From Bifidobacterium breve (lineage in GTDB: Bacteria; Actinomycetota; Acidimicrobiia; Acidimicrobiales; Acidimicrobilacustridaceae), in assembly GCA_945878725.1 (NCBI GenBank), contig CAMCTY010000002.1, forward strand, positions 1-64,000: 64,000 nucleotides of DNA. The letters run 5' to 3'. The position numbers were made by a program, and so were the translations under genes. The notes below the pieces were generated by a model. It worked only from the letters and a program-made list of their open reading frames with translations, did not search any database and was not told the origin of the DNA. The stretch's first letter is position 1. Each line of letters opens with the position of its first letter. Positions 56,109 through 64,000 of the stretch are shown in pieces.

Positions 56109-56446
56109 AGTGCTTCTCCATCTCGTTCGCCGGTACGAATTCGCACCATGGTTGTTACGGCAGTGACCCAGATCTTGCCGTCACCGATCTTGTCGGTCCG
56201 GGCCGCGTTCATGATTGTGTCGACGACTGATTCGACATCAGCCTCGTTGCACAGAACCTCGACCTTGACCTTGGGAAGAAGGTCCACCTTGTACTCAGCA
56301 CCGCGGTAGGTCTCTGTGTGACCTCCCTGTCGACCGAAGCCTTTGACTTCGTCGACCGTCATGCCCTGCATGCCGATGCCTTTCAATGCGTCCTTCACCT
56401 CCTCGAGCTTGTGCGGTTTAATCACCGCAGTCACAAGATTCACCAT
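56105..56446 (-). CDS. glnK: PII nitrogen regulatory protein
   Basis: The 113-residue protein has the start MVNLVTAVIKPHKLEEV, the T-loop GRQGGHTETYRGAEYKVDLLPK (shown here in part), with the modifiable Tyr at about position 51, and IGDGKIWV. It senses ATP/ADP and 2-oxoglutarate. GGAGG lies 5-9 nt before the ATG. The GAAGCC/GGCTTC hairpin lies in its leader. Confidence 0.96.
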   Translation of the reverse strand: MVNLVTAVIKPHKLEEVKDALKGIGMQGMTVDEVKGFGRQGGHTETYRGAEYKVDLLPKVKVEVLCNEADVESVVDTIMNAARTDKIGDGKIWVTAVTTMVRIRTGERDGEAL

Positions 56447-56461
56447 CGTTCCTCCTCGTTC

Positions 56462-56477
56462 GAAGCCCGCAGGCTTC
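56462..56477 (-). promoter_or_regulatory. Hairpin in the glnK leader
   Basis: GAAGCC-CGCA-GGCTTC lies 15-30 nt upstream of the glnK start. It could be an operator or an RNA hairpin; nothing in the sequence identifies a regulator. Confidence 0.3.
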
Positions 56478-56631
56478 AGCTGACATAACGGGGGGAACAA
56501 CCACGCTGTCGCTCCCACGTCACCGACCGATCCGGCCGCTTGACGCATGCATGACAGTAGAGAGGCCCGATTTCTCGCCGGTGTTCGGACTGTTACGCCA
56601 ATTCGTCACTTTTCTGACGTAAGTCTGACAA

Positions 56632-58005
56632 TCAGTCGGAAACAGGCGGAGCCGAAACCTCGGGAAAGGTGAGCGTGAATACCGCTCCACCATCAGGGTG
56701 ATTGGAGACGGAGACCGCGCCTCCATGCGCCTTCGCTGTCTGATCAACGATGGCAAGACCGAGTCCGGAACCCGGCTTCGATCGATCCGACGCCGAGCGA
56801 TAGAAGCGATCAAACACGTGGCTCTGATCTTCGGGGGCAACACCCGGCCCTCTGTCGCGCACGGTGATCGTGCCGGGGGAGACGACGACGTCAATCGCCA
56901 ACGGAGCCTCGCTGAACTTCGCGGCATTGTCGACGAGGTTGCTGATCGCGCGCGCTAGATCGCGGGGTCGACCCACGATCGTCGAGGGACTCGAGGCGAG
57001 TGTGATCTCGCGACCTGTTCGACGACGCGCTCGCTCGACGATGCGCAACGTCAACTGATCGACTGCTACCAGTTCTTCAGGTTCGTCATCGAACGTGTCG
57101 GTTGCGAGTTGCACGAGTTCATCGACCAGCGCGCCAAGCTCACGCGTCTCGGACTCGAGATCGTCGAGGATGGTCCTGCGGGTCTCTTCAGAGAGTTCCG
57201 GATAGCGCTGCAACGTCTCGACGTTGGTTCGTAGGCTCGTAAGCGGCGTGCGCAGTTCGTGACCAGCATCCTGCACAAGTTGCTGTTGTTGATCGCGTGA
57301 CTGTCCGAGCGCCGCCAGCATTGTCGAGAAGGCACGTGCGAGTCGTCCTGGCTCGTCATTACCCGCTGATGGAACATCGACATCGAGCCGACCTGTGGTC
57401 GCCACCTCTTCGGCGGCGTCCGTCAGTTGCTCGAGCGGCTTCGTGGCCTTGCGCGCGATAAGCCAACCGACGAGGGCACTCGCTGCAGCCGCAAGGACAA
57501 CAATGATCACAAGCCACAGACGAAGCGACGCGAGAACTCGATTCGTCTCGCCGTAGTCGCGAGCAACCTGAACAGCCCCGTTCGGATCGAGACCGACTGT
57601 TTCGACCCTGAAGACTTTGTTTCCCACGCGAACTGTTCGGGTCTGCGAACCGACACCGGTGGCCGCGATTCTCTTGTCGCGATCATTAATCGGCAGCAGC
57701 ACCGATCCTGTTCCGAACCCGAATTCACCTCTGGGGTTGACGCACTGAATCTGAATTCCCTCATCAAACTCGTTGTTCAGTTCGGGTGTTCGCGACCGAG
57801 TCCGAGCGGTGGAGGTCGCGCCGCACAAGGCGGCGGCCTGACGACCGCCGGGATCTTGGAACCGGCGGGCGGTGGTTTTGAGCGACTGATCAACTTCGGA
57901 TCGCACGCGTTGATCTGTCGCCACATATGTGGTCACGGCGACGAAGATGGCTGTCGCTCCGGTAAGCGCCGCCATGGCGATCGCGATTCGGGCCCTAAGC
58001 GTCAT
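56632..58005 (-). CDS. Sensor histidine kinase, MprB/BaeS-like
   Basis: From the ATG at 58005 the protein has 457 residues. It has two transmembrane helices (about 6-28 and 157-180) around a sensor region, a HAMP domain, the H-box (DAGHELRTPLTSLRTNVETL) and ATP-binding boxes SNLVDNAAKFS, DRGPGV and GSGLGLAIVDQ. Its ATG overlaps the response-regulator stop by 4 bp. This two-component pair has an unknown signal. Confidence 0.92.
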   Translation of the reverse strand: MTLRARIAIAMAALTGATAIFVAVTTYVATDQRVRSEVDQSLKTTARRFQDPGGRQAAALCGATSTARTRSRTPELNNEFDEGIQIQCVNPRGEFGFGTGSVLLPINDRDKRIAATGVGSQTRTVRVGNKVFRVETVGLDPNGAVQVARDYGETNRVLASLRLWLVIIVVLAAAASALVGWLIARKATKPLEQLTDAAEEVATTGRLDVDVPSAGNDEPGRLARAFSTMLAALGQSRDQQQQLVQDAGHELRTPLTSLRTNVETLQRYPELSEETRRTILDDLESETRELGALVDELVQLATDTFDDEPEELVAVDQLTLRIVERARRRTGREITLASSPSTIVGRPRDLARAISNLVDNAAKFSEAPLAIDVVVSPGTITVRDRGPGVAPEDQSHVFDRFYRSASDRSKPGSGLGLAIVDQTAKAHGGAVSVSNHPDGGAVFTLTFPEVSAPPVSD

Positions 58006-58685
58006 GACGCGCGCAAGGAGTAGCCAACTCCGCGGACGGTCTGGATGAGTCGGCTCTCGCCGGCCTCTTCGGTTTTCCGGCGCAGGTACCCGATGTACAC
58101 CGCGAGCGCTTTGGACTCCGGCCCGAAGTCGTAACCCCAAATCTGGTCGTAGATGTTGGAGTGCGAAAGAACGACGCCGTGGTTGAGGGCGAGAAGTTCA
58201 AGCAGATCAAATTCAGTCTTCGTTAGTTCCATCTCGCGCTCAGCCCGCCACGCCCGACGGGCTGCTGTGTCGATCACGAGATCGTCGACTCGGATCTCGA
58301 CGGCGGTTTCGGGATCAGGGGCTGTGCGGCGCAACAATGCGCGCAGGCGCGCCAGCAACTCGTCGAGCGAGAACGGCTTGGCGAGATAATCGTCAGCGCC
58401 GGCGTCGAGCCCGGAGACCCGGTCGGCCACTTCCGTGCGAGCCGTCAGGACAAGGATCGGGAACTTCACACCTGAGGACCGCAGACGACGGCACACGGTC
58501 AGCCCGTCGACGTTAGGCATCCCCAGATCGAGGATCAGGAGGTCAACGCCTTCGCGTCCCGCCGCTTCGAGGGCGGCGGACCCATCGGATACGGCCTCGA
58601 CCTCGTAGCCCTCGAGTTCGAGCGCCCTCGTGACCGATTCGCGTACGGCTCGGTCGTCTTCGGCAATGACCAATCGTGCTCCCAT
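58002..58685 (-). CDS. Response regulator, MprA/OmpR-like
   Basis: The 227-residue protein has a receiver domain (acidic D10-D11, phosphoacceptor D53 in LLILDLGMP, Lys in LAKPF) and a C-terminal winged-helix DNA-binding domain ending YLRRKTEEAGESRLIQTVRGVGY. It is transcriptionally first in the kinase pair and divergent from the FKBP lipoprotein gene, which it could regulate. Confidence 0.94.
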   Translation of the reverse strand: MGARLVIAEDDRAVRESVTRALELEGYEVEAVSDGSAALEAAGREGVDLLILDLGMPNVDGLTVCRRLRSSGVKFPILVLTARTEVADRVSGLDAGADDYLAKPFSLDELLARLRALLRRTAPDPETAVEIRVDDLVIDTAARRAWRAEREMELTKTEFDLLELLALNHGVVLSHSNIYDQIWGYDFGPESKALAVYIGYLRRKTEEAGESRLIQTVRGVGYSLRAS

Positions 58686-58835
58686 GCACCCTTCCTATCC
58701 CCTCGTGGTGAGACCCGGGTAAGTGCCCTTGTGAGTGGCGCTTTCGTGGCGCCGTTCTCGACGTCCAGAGACTCTCATCATTTCCTTACCGAGACCGTTG
58801 ATACTTGCCTCCCATCCCGCTCTAAGGTCATCCAA

Positions 58836-59801
58836 ATGAAATCCCATTCCCCCCTCACCAACCGTCGCTCCCGCTGGGTAAAGACCGGGGCCATCGCCCT
58901 GTGTTTCGCCGTCATCCCCGCCCTGGCGCTCACCGCCTGTGGCGATTCGGAAAGCGATTCGTCCACTTCGTCGACCATGTCGACCGTTGTGAAGACCAGC
59001 TCCCTCGGCAAGGTCAAGGTCTCCGGACCGCTCGACGAAAAGCCGACAATCGATTTCAAGCCAGCCTTCGCCGGCGAGAAGGACGAGTTCAGGATCATCG
59101 AGGCCGGCACCGGTCCGGAGGTGGCCTCAGGTGACCGCGTCACGGTCAACTACGTCGCCGTGGGTGGCTCCGATGGTGCAGAACTCGACACCACCTGGGG
59201 CGCAGCGCCTCAGAAGATCACGGTTGGAACAAGCGCCGTGCTGCCGATCATTGACGAAGCCATCATCGGGCAACCGGTCGGAACTCGCGTCCTTGTCTCG
59301 ACCGATTCGACCGAGGCCAACGGCCAATGGCTCCTCTTCGTGTTCGACATCGTCGACGCCAAGAAGCTTCCGGCCAGCGCCGAGGGTGAAGCCGTCGCGC
59401 CCCTGCCGAACATGCCCGCCGTGACCATTGAGAATGGCGTCCCCACGATCGCCAAGCCCACCGGTGACGCCTCCACGACATTGGTCGTCTCGGTACTCAT
59501 CAAGGGCACCGGCCCCGTCGTGGCCGCCGGCCAAACCGTTTCCATGCAGTACACCGGCATCGTGTGGGCAACTGGCACCGTGTTCGACTCGTCTTGGACC
59601 TCAGGTGCCGTCGACTTCCCCATCGGTAGCGGTCAGGTAATCGCCGGCTTCGATGAGGGAATCGTTGGCCAAACTGTCGGCTCGCGAGTCCTCGTCGCCA
59701 TTCCGCCGGACAAGGGCTACGGGGCTGAGGGCAACGCGCAGGCCGGCATCGCCGGAACTGACACCCTCGTATTCGTCGTCGACATCCTCGACGCCTACTG
59801 A
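58836..59801 (+). CDS. Lipoprotein with two FKBP-like domains
   Basis: The 321-residue protein has a signal peptide with lipobox (LTAC). A degenerate FKBP-like unit (about 75-185; VTVNYVAVGG but poor pocket residues) is followed by a clearer FKBP unit (about 220-320; VSMQYTGIVWATGTVFDSSW, VIAGFDEGIVGQ, GYGAEG). It would help fold exported proteins. It is divergent from the two-component pair, and a cell-envelope stress connection is possible. Confidence 0.85.
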   Translation: MKSHSPLTNRRSRWVKTGAIALCFAVIPALALTACGDSESDSSTSSTMSTVVKTSSLGKVKVSGPLDEKPTIDFKPAFAGEKDEFRIIEAGTGPEVASGDRVTVNYVAVGGSDGAELDTTWGAAPQKITVGTSAVLPIIDEAIIGQPVGTRVLVSTDSTEANGQWLLFVFDIVDAKKLPASAEGEAVAPLPNMPAVTIENGVPTIAKPTGDASTTLVVSVLIKGTGPVVAAGQTVSMQYTGIVWATGTVFDSSWTSGAVDFPIGSGQVIAGFDEGIVGQTVGSRVLVAIPPDKGYGAEGNAQAGIAGTDTLVFVVDILDAY

Positions 59802-59838
59802 ACCGACATCGGTTTCAACGCCGGCCTGACGGCCCCGG

Positions 59839-60768
59839 TTAGAGACCCGGGTAACCGCTCATCAGGCTTGGCATCAACGGTGATCCTGCACCCCCGGCCG
59901 GTTTGGTCGGGGGTGCCGTGATTTCAGCGGCGTGCGCGGCAACTGACTCCGGTGTCATTTCTCTGTCCGTGAATCCGTCGTTCACCGCGAAATCGACGCG
60001 GGCCACGTGGCCGGCTCCAACCGCAAAGCACTCGCCTGTCACTTCGCACGACGGGTGAGCGAGCCACGCCACGACCGGCGCGACCTTGCGGGGATGAAGC
60101 CATTCGGCGAGTTCATCGCTCCACGGAATTGGACCGAACCCGGTGCCCAGACGCGTCTTGGCGTAAGGAGCAATGACGTTGACGGCGATGCCGCAGGCTT
60201 CACCCTCACCGGCCATGGCAATCGTGAGACCAATCACACCGGCTTTCGCCATTGAGTACACGGTGCTGTTCGGGAACCCGCCGTAGCCCGCACCAGAGGA
60301 AACGTTGATGATGCGACCGCCGCCCTTCGCCTCCATGACGCGCCACGCGGGACGACTCACATTGAGCGTGCCGAGCAGTTGTGTGGACACCACGGTCGCC
60401 ACGTGCTCGTCGGGGAAATTCGCGAACGGCTGCATGCGAACCTGGCCGGCATTGTTGATCACGATGTCGACTGTTCCAAACGCATCGACTGCGGTTGCGA
60501 TGATTGCGGCACCACCCTCGGCCGTCGCAACGCTGTCGTAGTTGGCCACGGCTTCGCCACCGGCGGCGATGATCTCGGCAACGACCTCGTCAGCGGGATT
60601 GGCCACGGGGGCCAAAGCGGTGTCGTCGGTATCGCTGATTCCGACGCCGTAATCGTTGACCACGACCTTGGCTCCTCGAGCCGCAAGGAGGAGCGCATAC
60701 TCGCGGCCGAGTCCCCTTCCTGCTCCCGTGATGACCACAACTGACCCGTCGAATCGGAGTTCTTCCAT
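59839..60768 (-). CDS. Short-chain dehydrogenase/reductase, MFE-2-like
   Basis: The 309-residue protein starts MEELRFDGSVVVITGAGRGL, with the NAD-binding TGAGRGLGREYALLLA, NNAG (INNAGQVRM), and the catalytic S-Y-K pattern (NVSSGAGYGG; YSMAKAG). The region NDYGVG and the 30-residue C-terminal tail resemble the 3-hydroxyacyl-CoA dehydrogenase unit of peroxisomal multifunctional enzymes. The substrate is not certain. Confidence 0.87.
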   Translation of the reverse strand: MEELRFDGSVVVITGAGRGLGREYALLLAARGAKVVVNDYGVGISDTDDTALAPVANPADEVVAEIIAAGGEAVANYDSVATAEGGAAIIATAVDAFGTVDIVINNAGQVRMQPFANFPDEHVATVVSTQLLGTLNVSRPAWRVMEAKGGGRIINVSSGAGYGGFPNSTVYSMAKAGVIGLTIAMAGEGEACGIAVNVIAPYAKTRLGTGFGPIPWSDELAEWLHPRKVAPVVAWLAHPSCEVTGECFAVGAGHVARVDFAVNDGFTDREMTPESVAAHAAEITAPPTKPAGGAGSPLMPSLMSGYPGL

Positions 60769-60842
60769 GGGGAGAGTCTGGCGCAAAGCGGGGGGCTCCC
60801 CCTCGTCTACACTCGTCCTTTCGCCCGGCCTCGGCCGGTCAC

Positions 60843-60919
60843 GGGGCTGTAGCTCAGTTGGCTAGAGCACCTGCTTTGCAAGCAGGGGGTCGTGGGTTCG
60901 ATTCCCATCAGCTCCACCA
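60843..60919 (+). tRNA. tRNA-Ala(TGC)
   Basis: A 77-nt cloverleaf. GGGGCTG pairs with CAGCTCC (one G-U), followed by A and encoded CCA. Anticodon stem CCTGC/GCAGG with loop TTTGCAA gives anticodon TGC (alanine). A partial copy of its 3' two-thirds lies 1.1 kb downstream. Confidence 0.97.
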
Positions 60920-60926
60920 TCTACCC

Positions 60927-60958
60927 GGAAAGGCCCCGCCACTCGGCGGGGCCTTTCC
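60927..60958 (+). terminator. Terminator of tRNA-Ala
   Basis: GGAAAGGCCCCGCC and GGCGGGGCCTTTCC form a 14-bp stem with a 4-nt loop, just after the tRNA. Confidence 0.85.
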
Positions 60959-61084
60959 TATGAATCCGTGCGCACTCTCCCTCTCGACTACGTGCCTAAT
61001 TCGTTTTAATGACTAACAAGCAATTACGGTGAGAAATCCACACGAAACGGCGCCCGTAAAAATTCGCATGAGGAGACCGAGCCA

Positions 61085-62041
61085 ATGATTCGCAGAACAT
61101 CCACCATCGCCCTTTTGACTTCCATCGCGATTGCAGTTGCTTCGTTCTTGGCCGTTGGCTCTTCCACGCCGGCAACGGCAACATCCGCGAGCGCGATTTA
61201 CTGGGCGAACTACAACAACGACACGATTGGTACGGCAGGCATTGATGGCTCATCGCCGAACCAAACACTCATCACTTTCGGAGTTCAATCGTCGCGGGCT
61301 ATGGCCGTTGATGCGAATCACCTCTACTGGGTAAACGTGAATGGATCAATCGGCCGCGCAGACCTCGACGGCACGAACGTGAATTCGACGTTCATCTCCA
61401 CTGGTGGAACCTTCGTTTCAGGCGTTGCTGTCGATGCGAACTACGTCTACTGGGCCGATAGTGGAACAATCGGGCGTGCCGATCTTGACGGAACAAACTC
61501 AGTTACGAACTTCACACAGGACGTAGGTGCATACGGCATCGCGGTGAATGCGACTCACCTTTACTGGACTAACGCAGACAACGGCACCGTCGGGCGAGCC
61601 AACCTTGATGGAACGAACGCAGTGCAGAACTTAGTGAGTGGAGGCAACAGTCTCTATGGAATTGCTCTTTCAGCTACCCACATCTACTGGGCCAACTACA
61701 GCGGCGGAACTATTGGGCGCGCAAACCTTGACGGCACCGGCGACGACCAGAGCTTCATCACCGGCATAAGCATGCCTGCTGGCGTTGCGACTGACGCATC
61801 CCATGTGTATTGGGCGAGCGACGGATCAGGGTCCATTGGCGTCGCTGATCTTGATGGCAGCATCGACAATCTTGCTCTCGTAACGGGAGCGCTCGGCCCC
61901 GCCGGCATCGCGGTGTACACCTCTGCGTCGCCTTCGACAACCACAACGACAACATCGGTATCAACATCAACAACTGTTGTCTCAACGAGTAGCACAACGA
62001 CAGCGAGTGGCGACCCCATCGCTCCAACGTTCGCCGGCTAA
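61085..62041 (+). CDS. Secreted protein with six YWTD-like propeller repeats and a Thr-rich tail
   Basis: The 318-residue protein has a signal peptide (RRTSTIALLTSIAIAVASF, possible twin Arg, cleavage near residue 35). Six repeats of about 42 residues follow, each with a Y-W-A/T/V-N/D/S core then TIGRADLDGTN-like turns, typical of LDL-receptor class B propellers. The tail is Thr/Ser-rich and ends PIAPTFAG. GAGGAG lies 8-13 nt before the ATG. The DNA is visibly lower in G+C than its flanks. The stop codon lies inside a tRNA-Ala-like remnant. Confidence 0.82.
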   Translation: MIRRTSTIALLTSIAIAVASFLAVGSSTPATATSASAIYWANYNNDTIGTAGIDGSSPNQTLITFGVQSSRAMAVDANHLYWVNVNGSIGRADLDGTNVNSTFISTGGTFVSGVAVDANYVYWADSGTIGRADLDGTNSVTNFTQDVGAYGIAVNATHLYWTNADNGTVGRANLDGTNAVQNLVSGGNSLYGIALSATHIYWANYSGGTIGRANLDGTGDDQSFITGISMPAGVATDASHVYWASDGSGSIGVADLDGSIDNLALVTGALGPAGIAVYTSASPSTTTTTTSVSTSTTVVSTSSTTTASGDPIAPTFAG

Positions 62042-62086
62042 GCACCTGCTTTGCACGCAGGGAGCGTGGGTTCGATTCCCATCAGC
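62036..62086 (+). repeat. tRNA-Ala 3'-fragment remnant (possible att scar)
   Basis: The 51-bp stretch matches the D-loop to T-arm of the tRNA-Ala at 60843-60919. Exact matches cover 62041-62055 (15 bp) and 62065-62086 (22 bp), with small indels between. The last 7 bases and CCA of the acceptor are not preserved. It contains the stop codons of both flanking genes. Confidence 0.75.
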
Positions 62087-62918
62087 GACGACGCCAAAAG
62101 CCATCGGTTGCGAAACTCATCAAGTAACGCTCGCACCATGGATCCCGCTCAAAATCTTCGCTGCCCTCAAAAAAGTCGACGAGAGCTTCCCATGGCCCGG
62201 GGCCCCAGTTCGGAAGCACCGGATGTCCGTTGATGTTCGAATCCTCGACGATTACGTAACTTCCGGAAGTCACCATCGGGGCAAACGCTTCCAGTTCCCC
62301 CCGGACGTGAGACGCCGTGTGATCGGAATCGAGAAACACCATGACGACGTCGTCTGGAGTGATCTGATCGCGCACCGCGCTGATGATCTCCTCGCTCGTC
62401 GACGAGCCCAGCAGATACTCAATGCGTGGATGCACTGGGGGATTTCCGTGACGTTCGACATCCAGGGAGATCACCCGACCCGTACCGATGAGATCGAAGA
62501 GCGACGCGAAGTACAGCGCTGATCCTCCCCGATTGGTGCCGCATTCGATGAACACTGTCGGACGGACTTTCCAGATCAGTTCTTGGTAGACCCACAGATC
62601 AAGCGGCAGCTTGAGCAACTGATGGCCCAACCAATGTGTGTCCTCCCATGTGCTGCTGCGATGGTCGTACCACATGCGATGAAATGCATCCGCCAATGCC
62701 CGTTGATCATCGCCGCTCCATTGAATCGGTGATCGGTCCTCTGGTACCGCCGGAACAGACTCCGCGAGGAGAGTGGCTGGCGTCGTGTCGATGAGCTTGC
62801 CAGTCCGACGAGTAAAAACGGATCGATCCGATCTCACAACATTGGCGAGCGCAGACTCAAGTTCGACAATCCGCTTTCGCAAAATTTCGACTTCTGATGG
62901 CGGTGTAATTAGCGGCAT
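62082..62918 (-). CDS. CmcI-like SAM-dependent methyltransferase (rhamnosyl O-methyltransferase family)
   Basis: The 278-residue protein starts with a short coiled-coil-like helix (VEILRKRIVELESAL). Then come RPTVFIECGTNRGGSALYFA, the SAM-binding loop, DDVVMVFLDSDHTASHV with metal-binding DSDH, and VIVEDSNING. This matches the cephalosporin hydroxylase/CmcI-like methyltransferases that methylate sugars. The stop lies in the tRNA remnant, so part of the C-terminus could have been changed by the insertion. Its acceptor is unknown. Confidence 0.85.
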   Translation of the reverse strand: MPLITPPSEVEILRKRIVELESALANVVRSDRSVFTRRTGKLIDTTPATLLAESVPAVPEDRSPIQWSGDDQRALADAFHRMWYDHRSSTWEDTHWLGHQLLKLPLDLWVYQELIWKVRPTVFIECGTNRGGSALYFASLFDLIGTGRVISLDVERHGNPPVHPRIEYLLGSSTSEEIISAVRDQITPDDVVMVFLDSDHTASHVRGELEAFAPMVTSGSYVIVEDSNINGHPVLPNWGPGPWEALVDFFEGSEDFERDPWCERYLMSFATDGFWRRR

Positions 62919-62991
62919 AGCCGGACAGTACCCGCCGGGCAGATTGAGGCCGAGGATCGACTGCTGTCAACGCTTGAACTAAATCGTGACC

Positions 62992-63025
62992 GAGGTGCGG
63001 TGAACCGGTCAGTTCACCGCACCTC
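62992..63025 (-). terminator. Terminator after the alcohol dehydrogenase
   Basis: A perfect 14-bp stem (GAGGTGCGGTGAAC with GTTCACCGCACCTC) with a 6-nt loop lies 6 bp beyond the stop. No long T tract is present, so it may be only partly effective. Confidence 0.65.
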
Positions 63026-63031
63026 TACAAG

Positions 63032-64000
63032 TCACGGGTAAAGAATGACGCCGCGGATGTTCTTTCCGTCGCGCATGTCCTGGTAGCCCTCGTTGATCTG
63101 ATCGAGGGTGTACGTCTTGGTCACCATGGTGTCGAGATCAAGCTGACCCTTGCGATACAACTCCGCGAGTCGCGGGATGTCGGAACGCGGGTTGGCTGAT
63201 CCGAACAACGAACCGACAACCTGCTTCTCCGAAAGCGTGAGATCAATCATCGGGATGTTGTTGCTGGTCTCGGTCCAGGGATGAATGTTGGTGACAACGA
63301 TGCGGCCACGCTTGGCAGTGATCGCCATGATCTGCGCCATCATGTTTCCGTCGCCAACGCCCATCGTGAGGATGACCTTGTTGCACATGCGGCCCCAAGT
63401 CTCCTGCTGGATCAGTTCAAACGCTTCCTCGACGTTGTTTGCCGTATGGGTTGCACCGAACTTCTGAGCCGTCTCCCGCTTGAACTCGACGGGGTCAATG
63501 GCGAAGATGCGCTCTGCGCCGGCAAGACGGGCGCCCTGCACGGCCGCCGAACCAAGTCCACCGACACCGATGACGGCAACGTTGTCGCCGGGCTTCACCT
63601 CGGCCGCGTACACAGCTGATCCCCAACCCGTCGTTGCACCGCAACCGAGAAGGCAGAGTTTGTCGAGCGGAAGATCCTCAAGAACCTTGACTGCCGACCA
63701 CTCGTGGACAACGCAGTGATAAGCGAACGTTCCGAGACCGGCCATAACGAGTGCATCCTCGCCACGAGCACGGATACGTGAGGAACCGTCGAGCATGCGG
63801 CCACTCATGATGAGATGACCGTTGTCGCACAGGTTGGAATGACCCTCGGAACACGACGGGCACTGCCCACAGGCCGCCACGAACGAGTAAACGACGTGGT
63901 CGCCGACCTTGAAGTTGCGCACATCGGGACCTACCGCTTCGACGATGCCGGCACCTTCGTGGCCGGCGATCCACGGGTAGCCGCCATGCGGCATGTCACC
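63032..64000 (-). CDS. Zinc-dependent alcohol dehydrogenase, class III/NDMA-dependent-like (5'-truncated)
   Basis: The frame remains open to the window end, so the first residues are missing; 322 residues are seen. It has the zinc-associated GHEGAGIVEAVG, four structural Cys (CGQCPSCSEGHSNLC) and the NAD-binding loop GVGGLGSAAVQGARLAGAER. It resembles nicotinoprotein or mycothiol-linked alcohol dehydrogenases of Actinobacteria. A substrate is not identified. Confidence 0.88.
   Translation of the reverse strand, partial: GDMPHGGYPWIAGHEGAGIVEAVGPDVRNFKVGDHVVYSFVAACGQCPSCSEGHSNLCDNGHLIMSGRMLDGSSRIRARGEDALVMAGLGTFAYHCVVHEWSAVKVLEDLPLDKLCLLGCGATTGWGSAVYAAEVKPGDNVAVIGVGGLGSAAVQGARLAGAERIFAIDPVEFKRETAQKFGATHTANNVEEAFELIQQETWGRMCNKVILTMGVGDGNMMAQIMAITAKRGRIVVTNIHPWTETSNNIPMIDLTLSEKQVVGSLFGSANPRSDIPRLAELYRKGQLDLDTMVTKTYTLDQINEGYQDMRDGKNIRGVILYP

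Noticed and set aside
53643-56309. An 888-codon open frame opposite amt and glnK
   Set aside because: Low-complexity translation with no motif; amt, glnK and the small membrane protein on the other strand are all recognisable.
56447-56631. Possible GlnR/AmtR operator before glnK (GTTAC and GTCAC boxes)
   Set aside because: The boxes are spaced 8 nt apart rather than in the n6 pattern known for GlnR, so the match is not convincing.

Overview
The window looks like a chromosomal segment of a high-G+C, probably aquatic actinobacterium, most plausibly of the class Acidimicrobiia. This is an inference from gene content: a WhiB regulator, an actinobacterial-type aspartokinase with an internal beta-subunit start, an MprAB-like two-component pair, a heliorhodopsin, an acyl-CoA carboxylase with a tiny epsilon-like subunit, Ccr and ethylmalonyl-CoA mutase, and many Thr-rich secreted proteins. 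There are no rRNAs, CRISPR arrays, insertion sequences or integrases. Genes are packed tightly with many 4-bp ATGA/GTGA overlaps, and no gene-free stretch exceeds about 300 bp.

Layout. 0-5 kb: the end of an MFS exporter, an MBL-fold hydrolase/FxsA/WhiB group, an NfeD membrane protein, a lone receiver-domain protein and tRNA-Pro. 5-15.3 kb: a minus-strand run of three lipoprotein genes, one small (385 aa) and two giant tandem RHS/PA14 paralogues (about 1500 aa each). 15.3-20.6 kb: asd and lysC, two membrane-tethered peptidyl-prolyl isomerase-like proteins, a degenerate S51 peptidase and a methyltransferase-like protein. 20.7-27.5 kb: 3-hydroxyacyl-CoA dehydrogenase, Aat, ethylmalonyl-CoA mutase, then a minus-strand carboxylase beta/epsilon/CoA-transferase operon, and tatA. 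27.6-35.3 kb: a 5'-3' exonuclease; the most unusual locus, a PqqD-like/Tat/Ig-like protein with a 2OG-Fe(II) oxygenase and a heliorhodopsin on one strand; ATP-grasp and SnoaL-like genes; an LLM flavin oxidoreductase; and an ABC exporter. 35.3-39.6 kb: tRNA-Ser(CGA), tadA, tRNA-Ser(GGA), SRP RNA, dnaX, ybaB and recR. 39.6-42.7 kb: thiolase, crotonyl-CoA carboxylase/reductase and an epimerase. 42.7-51.2 kb: a lipoprotein, xseA-xseB-polyprenyl synthase, two alpha/beta hydrolases, a Fur-family regulator, prfC and a PQQ-type propeller. 51.3-60.8 kb: H+-pyrophosphatase, a small membrane protein, glnK-amt, an MprAB-like pair, a double-FKBP lipoprotein and an SDR. 60.8-64 kb: tRNA-Ala, a secreted YWTD-repeat protein ending in a tRNA-Ala-like remnant, a CmcI-like methyltransferase, and the start-truncated end of an alcohol dehydrogenase.

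Working together. Thiolase, 3-hydroxybutyryl-CoA dehydrogenase, Ccr, epimerase, ethylmalonyl-CoA mutase and an acyl-CoA carboxylase beta/epsilon pair are spread over 20-43 kb. They outline a large part of the ethylmalonyl-CoA pathway, or alternatively provision of C4/C5 extender units. The PqqD/Tat protein and the YWTD protein are unrelated along most of their length but share a Thr-rich tail ending in P-x-A-P-T-F-x-G-COOH, which may be an undescribed C-terminal processing or sorting signal. The tandem RHS lipoproteins with different tails, the possible heliorhodopsin operon and the tRNA-Ala remnant are the other main points of interest.
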